NCBI GenBank assembly: GCA_018136815.1
Contig: CM030938.1
Location: 2,335,028-2,399,027, forward strand
Direction of reading: 5' to 3'
Origin: Isochrysis galbana
Lineage: Eukaryota; Haptophyta; Isochrysidales; Isochrysidaceae
Length of the DNA: 64,000 bases
The notes under the pieces were generated by a model. That model searched no databases. It saw only the letters and a list, made by a program, of their open reading frames with translations, and was not told where the DNA came from. This document shows positions 1 to 12,016 of the stretch, one piece after another (position 1 is the stretch's first letter; every line of letters starts with the position of its first letter). Both the position numbers and the translations under genes were made by a program.

Positions 1-611
1 AGCTAGGTGCGGCAGTGGAGTTCCAATTCTCTTCAATGACGGGGATTGTCGATGGTCTTATCGCAACTTATTTCGCGGATTTAGTGCCCGCGACCTCTCT
101 CACAGCTGTCCACACGACCATCTCACTTGGTGCCGCTTTTCAAATCGGCATTGGCCTCGTCATCGCAGCCGCCCTCTTAGGAACCGCTGCCGGGTGGATG
201 GTGATGTACACACACCAACGAATGCTTCATGAGGAGATGTATATCTTTCCCGTGCAACCTCTTCAAGTCCTACAACGCAAGTCACGAGAGGTGCGTCTCC
301 TAGCCCTTGGAGCGGCCGCCATCGGGGGTGCACATTCTGCGACATCACACCTGCCGGCATCTTCCTCGCTCGGCGGAATTCCAACGGCTAGACGGGGAAA
401 GACAATTGGGCATGCTCCCCAGAGGAACATCGACGGCCACGGGATGGCCGCTCGGTACACCATGGGTTGGGCACGGGATCTCGTCACCTCCTTATCATTT
501 GGGACTCAAAGTCGCTCAAGGACTGACCCGAATGGCTCATCACGAATGGACCCTCCCGTGTACGGTGACGTGCACACACCGACAAGGTTTGACCGAGTGA
601 GTCTACTATGA
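1..611 (+). CDS. Partial open frame with one membrane segment, cut by window edge
   Basis: The frame is open from the left edge (codons from base 3) to a stop at 609-611. I do not recognise the family. The first third contains a hydrophobic stretch rich in Gly, Ala, Ile and Leu at about 130-225, followed by the charged stretch HQRMLHEEMY, which looks like a membrane helix with a cytosolic flank. A donor-like AG|GTGCGT at 289-295 suggests that the true exon ends near 290 and that the rest of the frame is intronic. It may be a late exon of a gene lying mostly outside the window. The downstream half is compositionally unremarkable. Confidence 0.3.
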   Translation, partial: LGAAVEFQFSSMTGIVDGLIATYFADLVPATSLTAVHTTISLGAAFQIGIGLVIAAALLGTAAGWMVMYTHQRMLHEEMYIFPVQPLQVLQRKSREVRLLALGAAAIGGAHSATSHLPASSSLGGIPTARRGKTIGHAPQRNIDGHGMAARYTMGWARDLVTSLSFGTQSRSRTDPNGSSRMDPPVYGDVHTPTRFDRVSLL

Positions 612-774
612 GAGCATGCAAGTGGGTAGGTATCTAAATCTAGATCAAGGCGAATCTTGATAAGGCGGTCAAACAGTGATTTATAACTACCTATATGTGT
701 GGGGGGGGGGCTGCATTTTTTGACCGTCCTCCAAAGCCCAAGATAAATAAACCTTTTAATGCCAAGTGGCGAAG

Positions 775-1003
775 TGAGAAGCGCAAGGCTTCATGCAAGG
801 CTTCATGTGTGTCGTGAACACAAGGCCTAGCTATGGCTAAGTGGTGTGCAAAACATTTGTTCTTGTTGGGGTTTTGTTTTTGTGTCGGTTACGTGATCGG
901 CGGTTGAGTCGTTTGAACGTGGTTGAGTCGTTTGAACGGACATCGGACCGTGCAAGGGTAGAGACCCCTAAGAGACAAGTAACAAGACAGCTTTCGCCAC
1001 TCA
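775..1003 (+). repeat. Solo or partial copia LTR, variant copy
   Basis: This 229-bp copy starts TGAGAAGCGC and ends CGCCACTCA like the intact LTRs at 3575 and 8855. It has diverged from them, notably in the GGTTGAGTCG internal repeat, so it belongs to an older copy of the same Ty1/copia family. Confidence 0.8.
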
Positions 1004-2235
1004 TCTGGTACGCACCGCCAAGTTCCTTGCACTTGTGCGCCCCCAAGCCGGTGCACCCCTTGGATGACGTCGTAGAACACGTCCACGTACTTGTAGCCCG
1101 TGAGCACGCTGCGGCAAGGCATAGTGAGGATGTCGTTGGTGATGACGTCCCCGACGGCGCTTGTCATCCATTGAGAAGCGCAAGGCTTCATGCAAGGCTT
1201 CATGCAAGGCCTAATGTGCGTCGTGAACCCAAGGCCTAGCTATGACGCCAACAAGGACAAGGAAGCCACCCAGGTGGAACTCAACAAGGCATATGACCTC
1301 CTCATCATGTGCATCAAGGATGACAAGCTTGTGGCCACCTTGGATGTGCTCTACACGGATGAGGAGGAAGAGAAGTACGACGGCCACCGTGCGTTCAAAC
1401 ACATCGACGAGTTGCACGTGGCGGTCAACACCGAAGACAAGGCTGAAGACAAGAAGATGGAGTATGACACACTCAAGATGACCAACCTCCAGGAGTTCCC
1501 CTCAAGGGAGGAGGTCACCAACCGCTTTGACAACATGTTTGGCATCTTCCAAGGACTCAAGGGCACCGCGCGCGAAGTCTCCGTCGCCGAGTTGTGCCTC
1601 GACATGAAAGCGAGCTTCATTGGATGTGGAGAAGGAGTCCTTCGTGAAGTGGACAAGGCATGGGGCTCCTTGGAAGTTGAGCACCGCAAGAGGCCTGATA
1701 TGGTGCACAAGAACCTTATGGACAACTTGACCCACCAATTGCGGCCGGACTGCACCAAGCCATAGAGCGATTGCCCTAAGAGGGCTGCTAGTTCTTGTCC
1801 TTGTTCATCGTACTTGCGGTAGTTCTTGGGCATGCGTACCCAAACGCGCTCGTTGGGGGGCAACTCGCTCTGCGTGTACGCGGAGATGGCGTCGGCGGCG
1901 CCCTTGTACGTGCACATGATGACGGAGATGACGCAGAACAGTCGAAAGCCGCCATGGGAGATGGTTGGCGAGTACGAGAGGTTGGGTGCTCCGACTTGAA
2001 GCGCATGGGATACGCGAACACGAGGCCGGAGAAGACGTCGTAGAACACGTCCACGTACTTGTAGCCCGTGAGCACGCTGCGGCAAGGCATAGTGAGGATG
2101 TCGTTGGTGATGACGTCCCCGACGGCGTTTGTCATCCATGGTCCTCCACCTCCGCCTCCGGGTCGGCGTTGCGCATTGGCCTTGAGCGCGACCTCGTTGA
2201 CGTCTTCCGCCTTCCTTGCTTGAGAAGCGCAAGGC
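1004..2235. mobile_element. Mosaic of Ty1/copia fragments in both orientations (fossil)
   Basis: Short pieces of the family's gag, integrase, reverse transcriptase and LTR tip follow one another in alternating orientation. Plus-strand gag-like sequence lies at about 1243-1740 and minus-strand pol-like sequence at about 1750-2215. Two LTR tips (from 1172 and from about 2220) sit directly against gag sequence. Nothing here is a working gene. The piece order is unlike any simple deletion and suggests repeated rearrangement within the family. It is older than the element at 3575-9112, judging by sequence differences. Confidence 0.8.
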
Positions 2236-3574
2236 TTCATACGCAAGGCTTCATACAAGGCTTCCTGCGGCCATCGCCCATAAGCATGAGGCGGTGCGCT
2301 CCACGGTGCGTCCGGGCCAACGTGCAATGCAAGCGACCAAGACCGAGGATGACACGGATGCCATCAAGAAGGCCTATGAGGCGGGCTTCAAGGCTGGCCA
2401 AGGTGGGCGTGGAGGTGGTAGGAGCAACAACAACAAGGACAAGAAGCCTTGCTCCCACTGCGACCGCATGCACACGGGCATCTGCTGGTCCAACCCCGAC
2501 ACCGCGCACTTGATCGATTGGGACAAGGTGCCGGAGGGCCTCCAAGCCAAGATCAAGGCCAACCTCTATGATGCCAAGATGAAGAAGGAAAACAAGCAAA
2601 GTGGTGGACGCCTCACCTTCACCTGCAACAAGATCTGTGCAACCACGACCAAGAACACCGAGGATGATGCCTTACGCATCCTCATCGACTCGGGCGCCAC
2701 CGGGGCGGACTACTTCAACGACATCAGCTTCTTCCCGGACGGCGTGGATGAGACGCGCACGGACATGGTTGAGGTGGCAAGTGGCAAGGCAATCAAGACT
2801 TGGGGCACCGGCACCGCCAAGTTCCTTGCACTTGTGCGCCCCCAAGCCGGTGCACCCCTTGGATGGCATGTGGTCGAGAAGCCCGACGCATCATTTGGTC
2901 CATTCAAACGCAACATGCTCTCCACCCACAAGGCGTGCTCACGCAATGATGATATGAAGTGCATCATGGGCAAGGTGAATGGCTTTGAACTTCCGGGAGG
3001 TGCATTCATGCCTTTCACCATGGGTGACGACTCCCAAGGCTTCTATGTGGATGTACGGCCCATCCCCAAGGGCGAGAGGACCAAGGCGTACTCGCTTGGA
3101 CCGTACACCACCGACAAGCACAAGGACATGCACGCCACGCATGAGGAGGCAAAGGAGATTTGGCGCGCGCGACTTGGATCGCCTAGCGATGATCGCCTCC
3201 GCCGCCTGCCGGACTACTCCGTCGACGTGCCCGCCAACCTCAAGCGCCTTCAAGCAAGGAAGGCGGAAGACGTCAACGAGGTCGCGCTCAAGGCCAATGC
3301 GCAACGTCGACCCGGAGGCGGAGGAGGAGGACCATGGATGACAAGCGCCGTCGGGGACGTTATCACCAACGACATCCTCACTATGCCTTGCCGCAGCGTG
3401 CTCACGGGCTACAAGTACGTGGACGTGTTCTACGACGTCTTCTCCGGCCTAGTGTTCGCGTATCCCATGCGCTTCAAGTCGGAGCACCCAACGATGTTGC
3501 AGCGCTTCTTGGCGGACACGCAAGGGTTCTTCATCGTGAAGCGCTTGCACTCGGACAATGAGCCCGTGCTCAAG
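2236..3574 (+). mobile_element. Older Ty1/copia copy, part left of the nested insertion (fossil)
   Basis: Coding-strand copia sequence from late gag, with a zinc-knuckle-like CSHC...H...C, through protease (LIDSGAT) into the integrase core (LHSDNE). It is interrupted at 3574 by the element at 3575-9112. The 5-bp target duplication TCAAG lies on both sides of that insertion, and the same family resumes at 9113. The copy is broken and incomplete. Confidence 0.85.
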
Positions 3575-3832
3575 TGAGAAGCGCAAGGCTTCATACAAGG
3601 CTTCATGCAAGGCCTAATGTGCGTCGTGAACCCAAGGCCTAGCTATGGCTAGGTGGTGTGCAAAGCATTTGTTCTTGTTGGGGTTTTGTTTTTGTGTCGG
3701 TTACGTGACCGGCGGTTGAGTCGGTTACGGCGGTTGAGTCGGTTACGGCGGTTGAGTCGTTTGAACGGACATCGCACCGTGTAAGGGTAGAGACCCCTAA
3801 GAGACAAGTAACAAGACAGCTTTCGCCACTCA
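3575..3832 (+). repeat. 5' LTR of the nested copia element
   Basis: This 258-bp LTR begins TGAGAAGCGC and ends CCACTCA. Its 5' tip holds copies of CAAGGCTTCAT, and its middle holds three near-copies of an 18-bp unit containing GGTTGAGTCGGTTACGG. It is the same, base for base by eye, as 8855-9112. Confidence 0.92.
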
Positions 3833-3862
3833 TCTGGTACCCCCGCCGAGAGACAAAGAGAC

Positions 3863-6800
3863 ATGGACAAGAACAATGACAAGATCTTCTTCTACAACAA
3901 GGATGGTGCTGAATGGAGAGCATTCAGGCCCAAGTTGCTCGCGATGGCCGGCAAGAACGGTTGCCGACGTGCGATGCTCAAGAACAAGACGGAAAGCGTC
4001 GATGACGCCGACAAGGACAAGGAAGCCACCCAGGTGGAACTGAACAAGGCATATGACCTCCTCATCATGTGCATCAAGGATGACAAGCTTGTGGCCACCT
4101 TGGATGTGCTCTACACGGATGAGGAGGAAGAGAAGTACGACGGCCACCGTGCGTTCAAACACATCGACGAGTTGCACGTGGCGGTCAACACCGAAGACAA
4201 GGCTGAAGACAAGAAGATGGAGTATGACACACTCAAGATGACCAACCTCCAGGAGTTCCCCTCAAGGGAGGAGGTCACCAACCGCTTTGACAACATGTTT
4301 GGCATCTTCCAAGGACTCAAGGGCACCGCGCGCGAAGTCTCCGTGGCCGAGTTGTGCCTCGACATGAAAGCGAGCTTCATTGGATGTGGAGAAGGAGTCC
4401 TTCGTGAAGTGGACAAGGCATGGGGCTCCTTGGAGGTTGAGCACCGCAAGAGGCCTGATATGGTGCACAAGAACCTTGTGGAGGCAGCGGCCATCGCCCA
4501 TAAGCATGAGGCGGTGCGCTCCACGGTGCGTCCGGGCCAACGCGCAATGCAAGCGTCCAAGACCGAGGATGACACGGATGCTATCAAGAAGGCCTATGAG
4601 GCGGGCTTCAAGGCTGGCCAAGGTGGGCGTGGAGGTGGTAGGAACAACAACAACAAGGACAAGAAGCCCTGCTCCCACTGCGACCGCATGCACACGGGCA
4701 TCTGCTGGTCCAACCCCGACACCGCGCACTTGATCGATTGGGACAAGGTGCCGGAGGGCCTCCAAGCCAAGATCAAGGCCAACCTCTATGATGCCAAGAT
4801 GAAGAAGGAAAACAAGCAAAGTGGTGGACGCCTCACCTTCACCTGCAACAAGATTTGTGCAACCACGACCAAGAACACCGAGGATGATTCGCTACGCATC
4901 CTCATCGACTCGGGCGCCACCGGGGCGGACTACTTCAACGACATCAGCTTCTTCCCAGACGGCGTGGATGAGACGCGCACGGACATGGTTGAGGTGGCAA
5001 GTGGCAAGGCAATCAAGACTTGGGGCACCGGCACCGCCAAGTTCCTTGCACTTGTGCGCCCCCAAGCCGGTGCACCCCTTGGATGGCATGTGGTCGAGAA
5101 GCCCGACGCATCATTTGGTCCATTCAAACGCAACATGCTCTCCACCCACAAGGCGTGCTCACGCAATGACGATATGAAGTGCATCATGGGCAAGGTGAAT
5201 GGCTTTGAACTTCCAGGAGGTGCATTCATGCCTTTCACCATGGGTGACGACTCCCAAGGCTTCTATGTGGATGTACGGCCCATCCCCAAGGGCGAGACGA
5301 CCAAGGCGTACTCGCTTGGACCGTACACCACCGACAAGCACAAGGACATGCACGCCACGCATGAGGAGGCAAAGGAGATTTGGCGCGCGCGCCTTGGATC
5401 ACCGAGCGATGAACGCCTCCGCCGCCTGCCAGACTACTCCGTCGACGTGCCCGCCAACCTCAAGCGCATTCAAGCAAGGAAGGCGGAAGACGTCAACGAG
5501 GTCGCGCTCAAGGCCAATGCGCAACGCCGACCCGGAGGCGGAGGTGGAGGACCATGGATGACAAACGCCGTCGGGGACGTCATCACCAACGACATCCTCA
5601 CTATGCCTTGCCGCAGCGTGCTCACGGGCTACAAGTACGTGGACGTGTTCTACGACGTCTTCTCCGGCCTCGTGTTCGCATATCCCATGCGCTTCAAGTC
5701 GGAGCACCCAACGATGTTGCAGCGCTTCTTGGCGGACACGCAAGGGTTCTTCATCGTGAAGCGCTTGCACTCGGACAATGAGCCCGTGCTTAAGAGCGAC
5801 AAGGTGCAAGAGATCTGCGATAGCAACTTAATCCGCAAGCAAGAGAGCAACCCGTACGAGCCGTGGGGCAACCCTGCGGAAATCGCGGTTAAGTTGCTCG
5901 AGCGCACCATGCGACCATTGCTCCTAGGGTGCAATGCCCCTCAAGAGTATTGGGAGTTTGTGCTCTATCCCGCGATGGTGATCATCAACCGCATCCCCGG
6001 CGCCAAGGATAGTGCTCCTCCTCTAGTGCGTGCCGGCATCCGCCACACGGTCAACCTGAGCATGCTCAAGGTGTTCGGTTGCAAGGCCATCGTGCAGAAG
6101 CCCAAGCCGTACCGCGACAACAACTTGTCGGAGCAAGCACAAGAGTGCATCTACTTGGGCCCGGCACGCTACCACACGGGCAACATCTTCATGTCCCTCG
6201 AGACGGGCAAGGTGTTTGTGAGCGGTGTGCACGCCACCTTCATGGAGACCGAGTTCCCGTGGAAAACCACGAGGGGGGGTGAGATCCCCATTGACAAGAC
6301 CGACCAATACGGCAAGATGCATGGCTCAATCTACGCGTTTGGCATCCCGGAGGACCACGAGGATCCGGACTACACGCCCTCGGAGCATTCCTACTCGGGC
6401 CCCATCACGGAGGTGGAAGAGGATGCTAGCGACAACGCCTCTGACAGCACGTCGCCGATCCGAGCTCCTCAACGGCACCGCCGCATCATCGAGTCCGACG
6501 AGGAGGATGACGACACGCTTACGCCAAGTGGCGAAGTACAACGCGGACCATTCGAGTCGGAAGATGGCAAGGAGGACACCGCGCCACGCCGCTCGAGCCG
6601 CATCGCGGGAGAGGAGCTCCCGTACACGGTGATGGACTACTCCACCTTGGGCAACGACAACGCCGTCTTGGGCGACGAGAGTGCAAGCGAGTACTCGGCG
6701 TCGATGTGCCACAAGATCTTGATGGCGACCGAGGTGTGCGACGACGCCATCTACATCGGCTTCCCAAAGCCCTTCAAGCCGCACCAACTCAAGTTCCTAC

Positions 6801-8790
6801 CACAAGACGAACAAGACTTGTGGGAGGAGGCGCGCATGAAGGAGTACAACACCTTGGTGACCAACAAGACCTTCATCGACGAGAAGCCAATCAAGGAAGT
6901 GGGACGCGCCATCCCACTAGGTGAGACCCTCCGCTACAAGCGCGACGGCATCCGCAAGTCGCGCATGTACGTCCAAGGCTTCCGCCAAGTACCGGGCATT
7001 GACTTTGACCTCTCGTACTCGCCAACCATCTCCCATGGCGGCTTTCGACTCTTCTGCGTCATCTCCGTCATCATGTGCACGTACAAGGGCGCCGCCGATG
7101 CCATCTCCGCGTACACGCAGAGCGAGTTGCCCCCCAACGAGCGCGTTTGGGTACGCATGCCCAAGAACTACCGCAAGTACGATGAACACGGACAAGAGCT
7201 AGCAGCCCTCTTGGGACAATCGCTCTATGGCTTGGTGCAATCCGGCCGCAATTGGTGGCTCAAGTTGTCCATGTGGCTTGAGGCATTTGGCTTCATCGTG
7301 GCGTTCAGCGAGCCATCCCACTAGGTGAGACCCTCCGCTACAAGCGCGACGGCATCCGCAAGTCGCGCATGTACGTCCAAGGCTTCCGCCAAGTACCGGG
7401 CATTGACTTTGACCTCTCGTACTCGCCAACCATCTCCCATGGCGGCTTTCGACTCTTCTGCGTCATCTCCGTCATCATGTGCACGTACAAGGGCGCCGCC
7501 GATGCCATCTCCGCGTACACGCAGAGCGAGTTGCCCCCCAACGAGCGCGTTTGGGTACGCATGCCCAAGAACTACCGCAAGTACGATGAACACGGACAAG
7601 AGCTAGCAGCCCTCTTGGGACAATCGCTCTATGGCTTGGTGCAATCCGGCCGCAATTGGTGGCTCAAGTTGTCCATGTGGCTTGAGGCATTTGGCTTCAT
7701 CGTGGCGTTCAGCGAGCCATGCCTCTACGTGCTCCGTGATGAGGATTCCTTCATGGTCATGGCCACGTACGTGGACGACATGCCATGGGGCTCCAATGAC
7801 ATGAAGCTCGTGCGCAAGGTGTTTGAGGCCATGGAGAAGGATGGCTTCAAGCTCACTTGGCATGAAGGTCTCGATGAAGTACTTGGAGCCCAACTCAAGG
7901 AAGTGAGTGATGGAATCATTCTTCACCAAGGAGACTACATCAACAAGTTGGTGGGCGCGCACCTCGAAGAGATGACCGAGTACGAGGACACGCTGCGCAA
8001 CACCGTCGACACGCCATGCAACTCGTACCTCGGCAAGGACGTCATCGAGGCGCAAGACGAGAAAGAGCGGATCAAGGCGGAGCTCGATCCCAAGTTTGGC
8101 ACCAAGTACCGCGGCCTCGTCGGTAGTCTCCTCTACGCCGCCGTGGTGAGCAACCCCGACATCTCGTACACGGTGGGCCAACTTTGCCGCGCGATGTCGT
8201 TCCCCACCGTGAACCTTTGGCACGCGGCGCTGCATTGCCTTCTCTACCTCAAGAACCGTGGCACCATGGGCCTCAAGTACTACAAGAACAATGGCGATAG
8301 CCCCATCATCGGCCTCTTTCGTCAAGGTGAAGGCATGGTACGCGGCATGGTCGACGCATCGTGGGACGTAGTACGTTCGACGAGCGGCTGGCTCATCTTC
8401 ATCAATGGCAGCCTCGTCGATTGGGGCAGCAAGCGCCAAAACAGCATCTCCTTGTCGGCCAACGAAGCGGAAACGATGGCGGCCTCCCTCGCTTCGCAGC
8501 GTATCGAGAACTTCCGTAACACGCTCGCGGATCTCGGTTGGAAGCAAGCGGAACCAAGCCCGCTCTTGTCCGACAGTAAGGGTGCAAAGGCACTCGCGGA
8601 CAATCCCATCATGAAGGGTTTGGCCCGTCACATCCATCGTCGTGAGCTCTACGTGCGTGAGCTCACGCAGAAGAATGTGTTACGTGTCTACCACGTTCAG
8701 ACCGAGCTCAATGTGGCCGACATGATGACGAAGCCCCTAGCGGCGAACAAGTTCACCAAGTTCCGTGGGCTGATCATGGTTCGCATCTGA
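3863..8790 (+). pseudogene. gag-pol region of the nested copia element (fossil)
   Basis: Parts in order are gag with a degenerate zinc knuckle, aspartic protease (DSGAT), integrase (core motif near LHSDNE), an acidic linker, reverse transcriptase (YVDDM) and RNase H (VDASWD...). The order integrase before reverse transcriptase defines Ty1/copia. The region is nearly whole but broken, with about one break. Divergence from the older flanking copy is slight, which fits a recently active family. Confidence 0.88.
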
Positions 8791-8854
8791 GATCTTGCTG
8801 CCTTGCGAATCCCTCATTTGTTGCCCTTCTCCGGGGGATCAGGTCAAGGGGGGG

Positions 8855-9112
8855 TGAGAAGCGCAAGGCTTCATACAAGGCTTCATGCAAGGCCTAATGT
8901 GCGTCGTGAACCCAAGGCCTAGCTATGGCTAGGTGGTGTGCAAAGCATTTGTTCTTGTTGGGGTTTTGTTTTTGTGTCGGTTACGTGACCGGCGGTTGAG
9001 TCGGTTACGGCGGTTGAGTCGGTTACGGCGGTTGAGTCGTTTGAACGGACATCGCACCGTGTAAGGGTAGAGACCCCTAAGAGACAAGTAACAAGACAGC
9101 TTTCGCCACTCA
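8855..9112 (+). repeat. 3' LTR of the nested copia element
   Basis: Second copy of the 258-bp LTR. It is preceded by a G-rich purine tract typical of plus-strand priming and followed by the duplicated TCAAG target. Confidence 0.92.
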
Positions 9113-10258
9113 TCAAGAGCGACAAGGTGCAAGAGATTTGCGATAGCAACTTGATCCGCAAGCAAGAGAGCAACCCGTACGAGCCGTGGGGCAACCCTGC
9201 GGAAATCGCGGTCAAGTTGCTCGAGCGCACCATGCGTCCATTGCTCCTGGGGTGCAATGCCCCCCAAGAGTATTGGGAGTTTGCGCTCTATCCCGCGATG
9301 GTGATCATCAACCGCATCCCCGGCGCCAAAGACACTGCTCCTCCTCTAGTGCGTGCCGGCATCCGCCACACGGTCAACCTGAGCATGCTCAAGGTGTTCG
9401 GTTGCAAGGCCATCGTGCAAAAGCCCAAGGCGTACCGCGACAACAACTTGTCGGAGCAAGCACAAGAGTGCATCTACTTGGGCCCGGCACGCTACCACAC
9501 GGGCAACATCTTCATGTCGCTCGAGACGGGCAAGGTGTTTGTGAGCGGTGTGCACGCCACCTTCATGGAGTCCGAGTTCCCGTGGAAAACCACGAGGGGG
9601 GGTGAGATCCCCATTGACAAGACCGACCAATACGGCAAGATGCATGGCTCAATCTACGCGTTTGGCATCCCGGAGGACCACGAGGATCCGGACTACACGC
9701 CCTCGGAGCATTCCTACTCGGGCCCCATCACGGAGGTGGAAGAGGACAATAGCGACAATGCCTCCGACACCACGTCGCCTATCCGAGCTCCTCAACGTCA
9801 CCGCCGCATCATCGAGTCCGATGAGGAGGATAACGATACGCTTACGCCAAGTGGCGAAGTGCAACGCGGGCCATTCGAGTCGGAAGATGGCAAGGAGGAC
9901 ACCGCACCACGCCGCTCAAGCCGCATCGCGGGAGAGGAGCTCCCGTACACGGTGATGGACTACTCCACCTTAGGCAACGACAACACTGTCTTTGGCGACG
10001 AGAGTGCAAGCGAGTACTCGGCGTCGATGTGCCACAAGATCTTGATGGCGACTGAGGTGTGCGACGACGCCATCTACATCGGCTTCCCAAAGCCCTTTAA
10101 GCCGCACCAACTCAAGTACCTACCACAAGATGAACAAGACTTGTGGGAGGAGGCGCGCATGAAGGAGTACAACACCTTGGTGACCAACAAGACCTTCATC
10201 GACGAGAAGCCAATCAAGGAAGTGGGACGCGCCATCCCACTAGGTGAGACCCTCCGCT
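9113..10258 (+). mobile_element. Older Ty1/copia copy, part right of the nested insertion (fossil)
   Basis: Same family and strand as 2236-3574. It covers the later integrase part and the acidic linker and stops just inside the reverse transcriptase region. It differs at scattered bases from the matching part of the nested element. At 10259 the sequence switches abruptly to opposite-strand family sequence. Confidence 0.85.
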
Positions 10259-11833
10259 AGCCTTGGTCGTCTCGCCCTTGGGGATGGGCCGTACATCCAC
10301 ATAGAAGCCTTGGGAGTCGTCACCCATGGTGAAAGGCATGAATGCACCTCCAGGAAGTTCAAAGCCATTCACCTTGCCCATGATGCACTTCATATCATCA
10401 TTGCGTGAGCACGCCTTGTGGCTACAAGTACGTGGACGTGTTCTACGACGTCTTCTCCGGCCTCGTGTTCGCGTATCCCATGCGCTTCAAGTCGGAGCAC
10501 CCAACGATGTTGCAGCGCTTCTTGGCGGACACGCAAGGGTTCTTCATCGTGAAGCGCTTGCACTCGGACAATGAGCCCGTGCTCAAGAGCGTGCTCCGAC
10601 TTGAAGCGCATGGGATACGCGAACACTAGGCCGGAGAAGACGTCGTAGAACACGTCCACGTACTTGTAGCCCGTGAGCACGCTGCGGCAAGGCATAGTTA
10701 GGATGTCGTTGGTGATGACGTCCCCGACGGCGCTTGTCATCCATGGTCCTCCACCTCCGCCTCCGGGTCGGCGTTGCGCATTGGCCTTGAGCGCGACCTC
10801 GTTGACGTCTTCCGCCTTCCTTGCTTGAATGCGCTTGAGGTTGGCGGGCACGTCGACGGAGTAGTCCGGCAGGCGGCGGAGGCGTTCATCGCTAGGCGAT
10901 CCAAGGCGCGCGCGCCAAATCTCCTTGGCCTCCTCATGCGTGGCGTAGCCATGCCTCTACGTGCTCCGTGATGAGGATTCCTTCATGGTCATGGCCACGT
11001 ACGTGGACGACATGCCGTGGGGCTCCAATGACATGAAGCTCGTGCGCAAGGTGTTTGAGGCCATGGAGAAGGATGGCTTCAAGCTCACTTGGCATGAAGG
11101 TCTCGATGAAGTACTTGGAGCCCAACTCAAGGAAGTGAGTGATGGAATCATTCTTCACCAAGGAGACTACATCAACAAGTTGGTGGGCGCGCACCTCGAA
11201 GAGATGACCGAGTACGAGGACACGTTGCGCAACACCGTCGACACGCCATGCAACTCGTACCTCGGCAAGGACGTCATCGAGGCGCAAGACGAGAAAGAGC
11301 GGGACCTCGTTGACGTCTTCCGCCTTCCTTGCTTGAAGGCGCTTGAGGTTGGCGGGGCTTTGAACTTCCAGGAGGTGCATTCATGCCTTTCACCATGGGT
11401 GACGACTCCCAAGGCTTCTATGTGGATGTACGGCCCATCCCTAAGGGCGAGACGACCAAGGCGTACTCGCTTGGACTGAGAAGCGCAAGGCTTCATACAA
11501 GGCTTCATGCAAGGCTTAATGTGAGTCGTGAACCCAAGGCCTAGCTATGGCTCCTCATCCGTGTAGAGCACATCCAAGGTGGCCACAAGCTTGTCATCCT
11601 TGATGCACATGATGAGGAGGTCATATGCCTTGTTCAGTTCCACCTGGGTGGCTTCCTTGTCCTTGTCGGCGTCATCGACGCTTTCCGTCTTGTTCTTGAG
11701 CATCGCACGTCGGCAACCGTTCTTGCCGGCCATACGGACATCGGACCGTGCAAGGGTAGAGACCCCTAAGAGACAAGTAACAAGAGAGCTTTCGCCACTC
11801 ACGGCTTGAAGGGCTTTGGGAAGCCGATAGGAG
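10259..11833. mobile_element. Right-hand mosaic of copia fragments in alternating orientation (fossil)
   Basis: Successive blocks switch strand at about 10259, 10420, 10590, 10950, 11303 and 11358. They derive from protease, integrase, reverse transcriptase and gag regions. An LTR tip lies at 11477-11549, the LTR tail at about 11735-11802, and a gag block on the opposite strand separates them. At least the 11549 junction shows several bases of microhomology. Shorter scraps of the same family recur at about 12018-12048 and 12132-12155. Confidence 0.8.
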
Positions 11834-11840
11834 CTGCGGG

Positions 11841-11923
11841 GCAGAGGTCTCCAGTATAATGGTAGTATACTGGAGTGTAAAAGAGAAGCGCGCGCGGGTC
11901 GGATTCGAACCCCCGCCCTCTGC
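11841..11923. other. tRNA-like hairpin with mixed-orientation arms
   Basis: A 7-bp acceptor-like stem (GCAGAGG at 11841-11847, CCTCTGC at 11917-11923) closes an 83-nt segment. On the plus strand AGTATAATGGTAGTAT (11853-11868) resembles a tRNA D-arm. The only T-loop-like motif, GGTTCGAATCC, is on the minus strand at about 11901-11911. I cannot fold either strand into a normal cloverleaf, so I do not call a tRNA gene. Confidence 0.3.
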
Positions 11924-11926
11924 TTT

Positions 11927-12016
11927 TATGTGGCGCACATATATACCACTGGTCTATAGTGCGCCACAAGCGCTTGTGGCGCACTATAGACCAGTGGTAT
12001 ATATGTGCGCCACATA
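11927..12016. repeat. 90-bp perfect palindrome
   Basis: Two 45-bp arms are exact reverse complements meeting at 11971/11972 with no spacer. Each arm is itself bounded by the 9-bp inverted pair GTGGCGCAC/GTGCGCCAC, so either strand could form nested hairpins or a cruciform. Confidence 0.9.

Larger units (their letters stand above)
3575..9112 (+). mobile_element. Young-looking Ty1/copia LTR retrotransposon, nested in an older copy
   Basis: The element is about 5.5 kb, bounded by two 258-bp LTRs (3575-3832 and 8855-9112) that I read as identical, with TG...CA ends and the 5-bp target duplication TCAAG at 3570-3574 and 9113-9117. A primer-binding-site candidate beginning TGGTACCCCC follows the left LTR, and a purine tract (about 8845-8854) precedes the right LTR. 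The internal part holds gag, protease, integrase, reverse transcriptase and RNase H in copia order. Coding capacity looks broken, with about one break. Identical LTRs imply a recent insertion. It sits inside an older member of the same family. Confidence 0.92.

Noticed and set aside
7603-8637. 344-codon open frame on the minus strand opposite the copia polymerase
   Set aside because: It is an antisense shadow of a GC-biased coding region and has no protein-like features.
11841-11923. Ordinary tRNA gene
   Set aside because: The D-arm-like and T-arm-like parts are on opposite strands and no anticodon stem forms.
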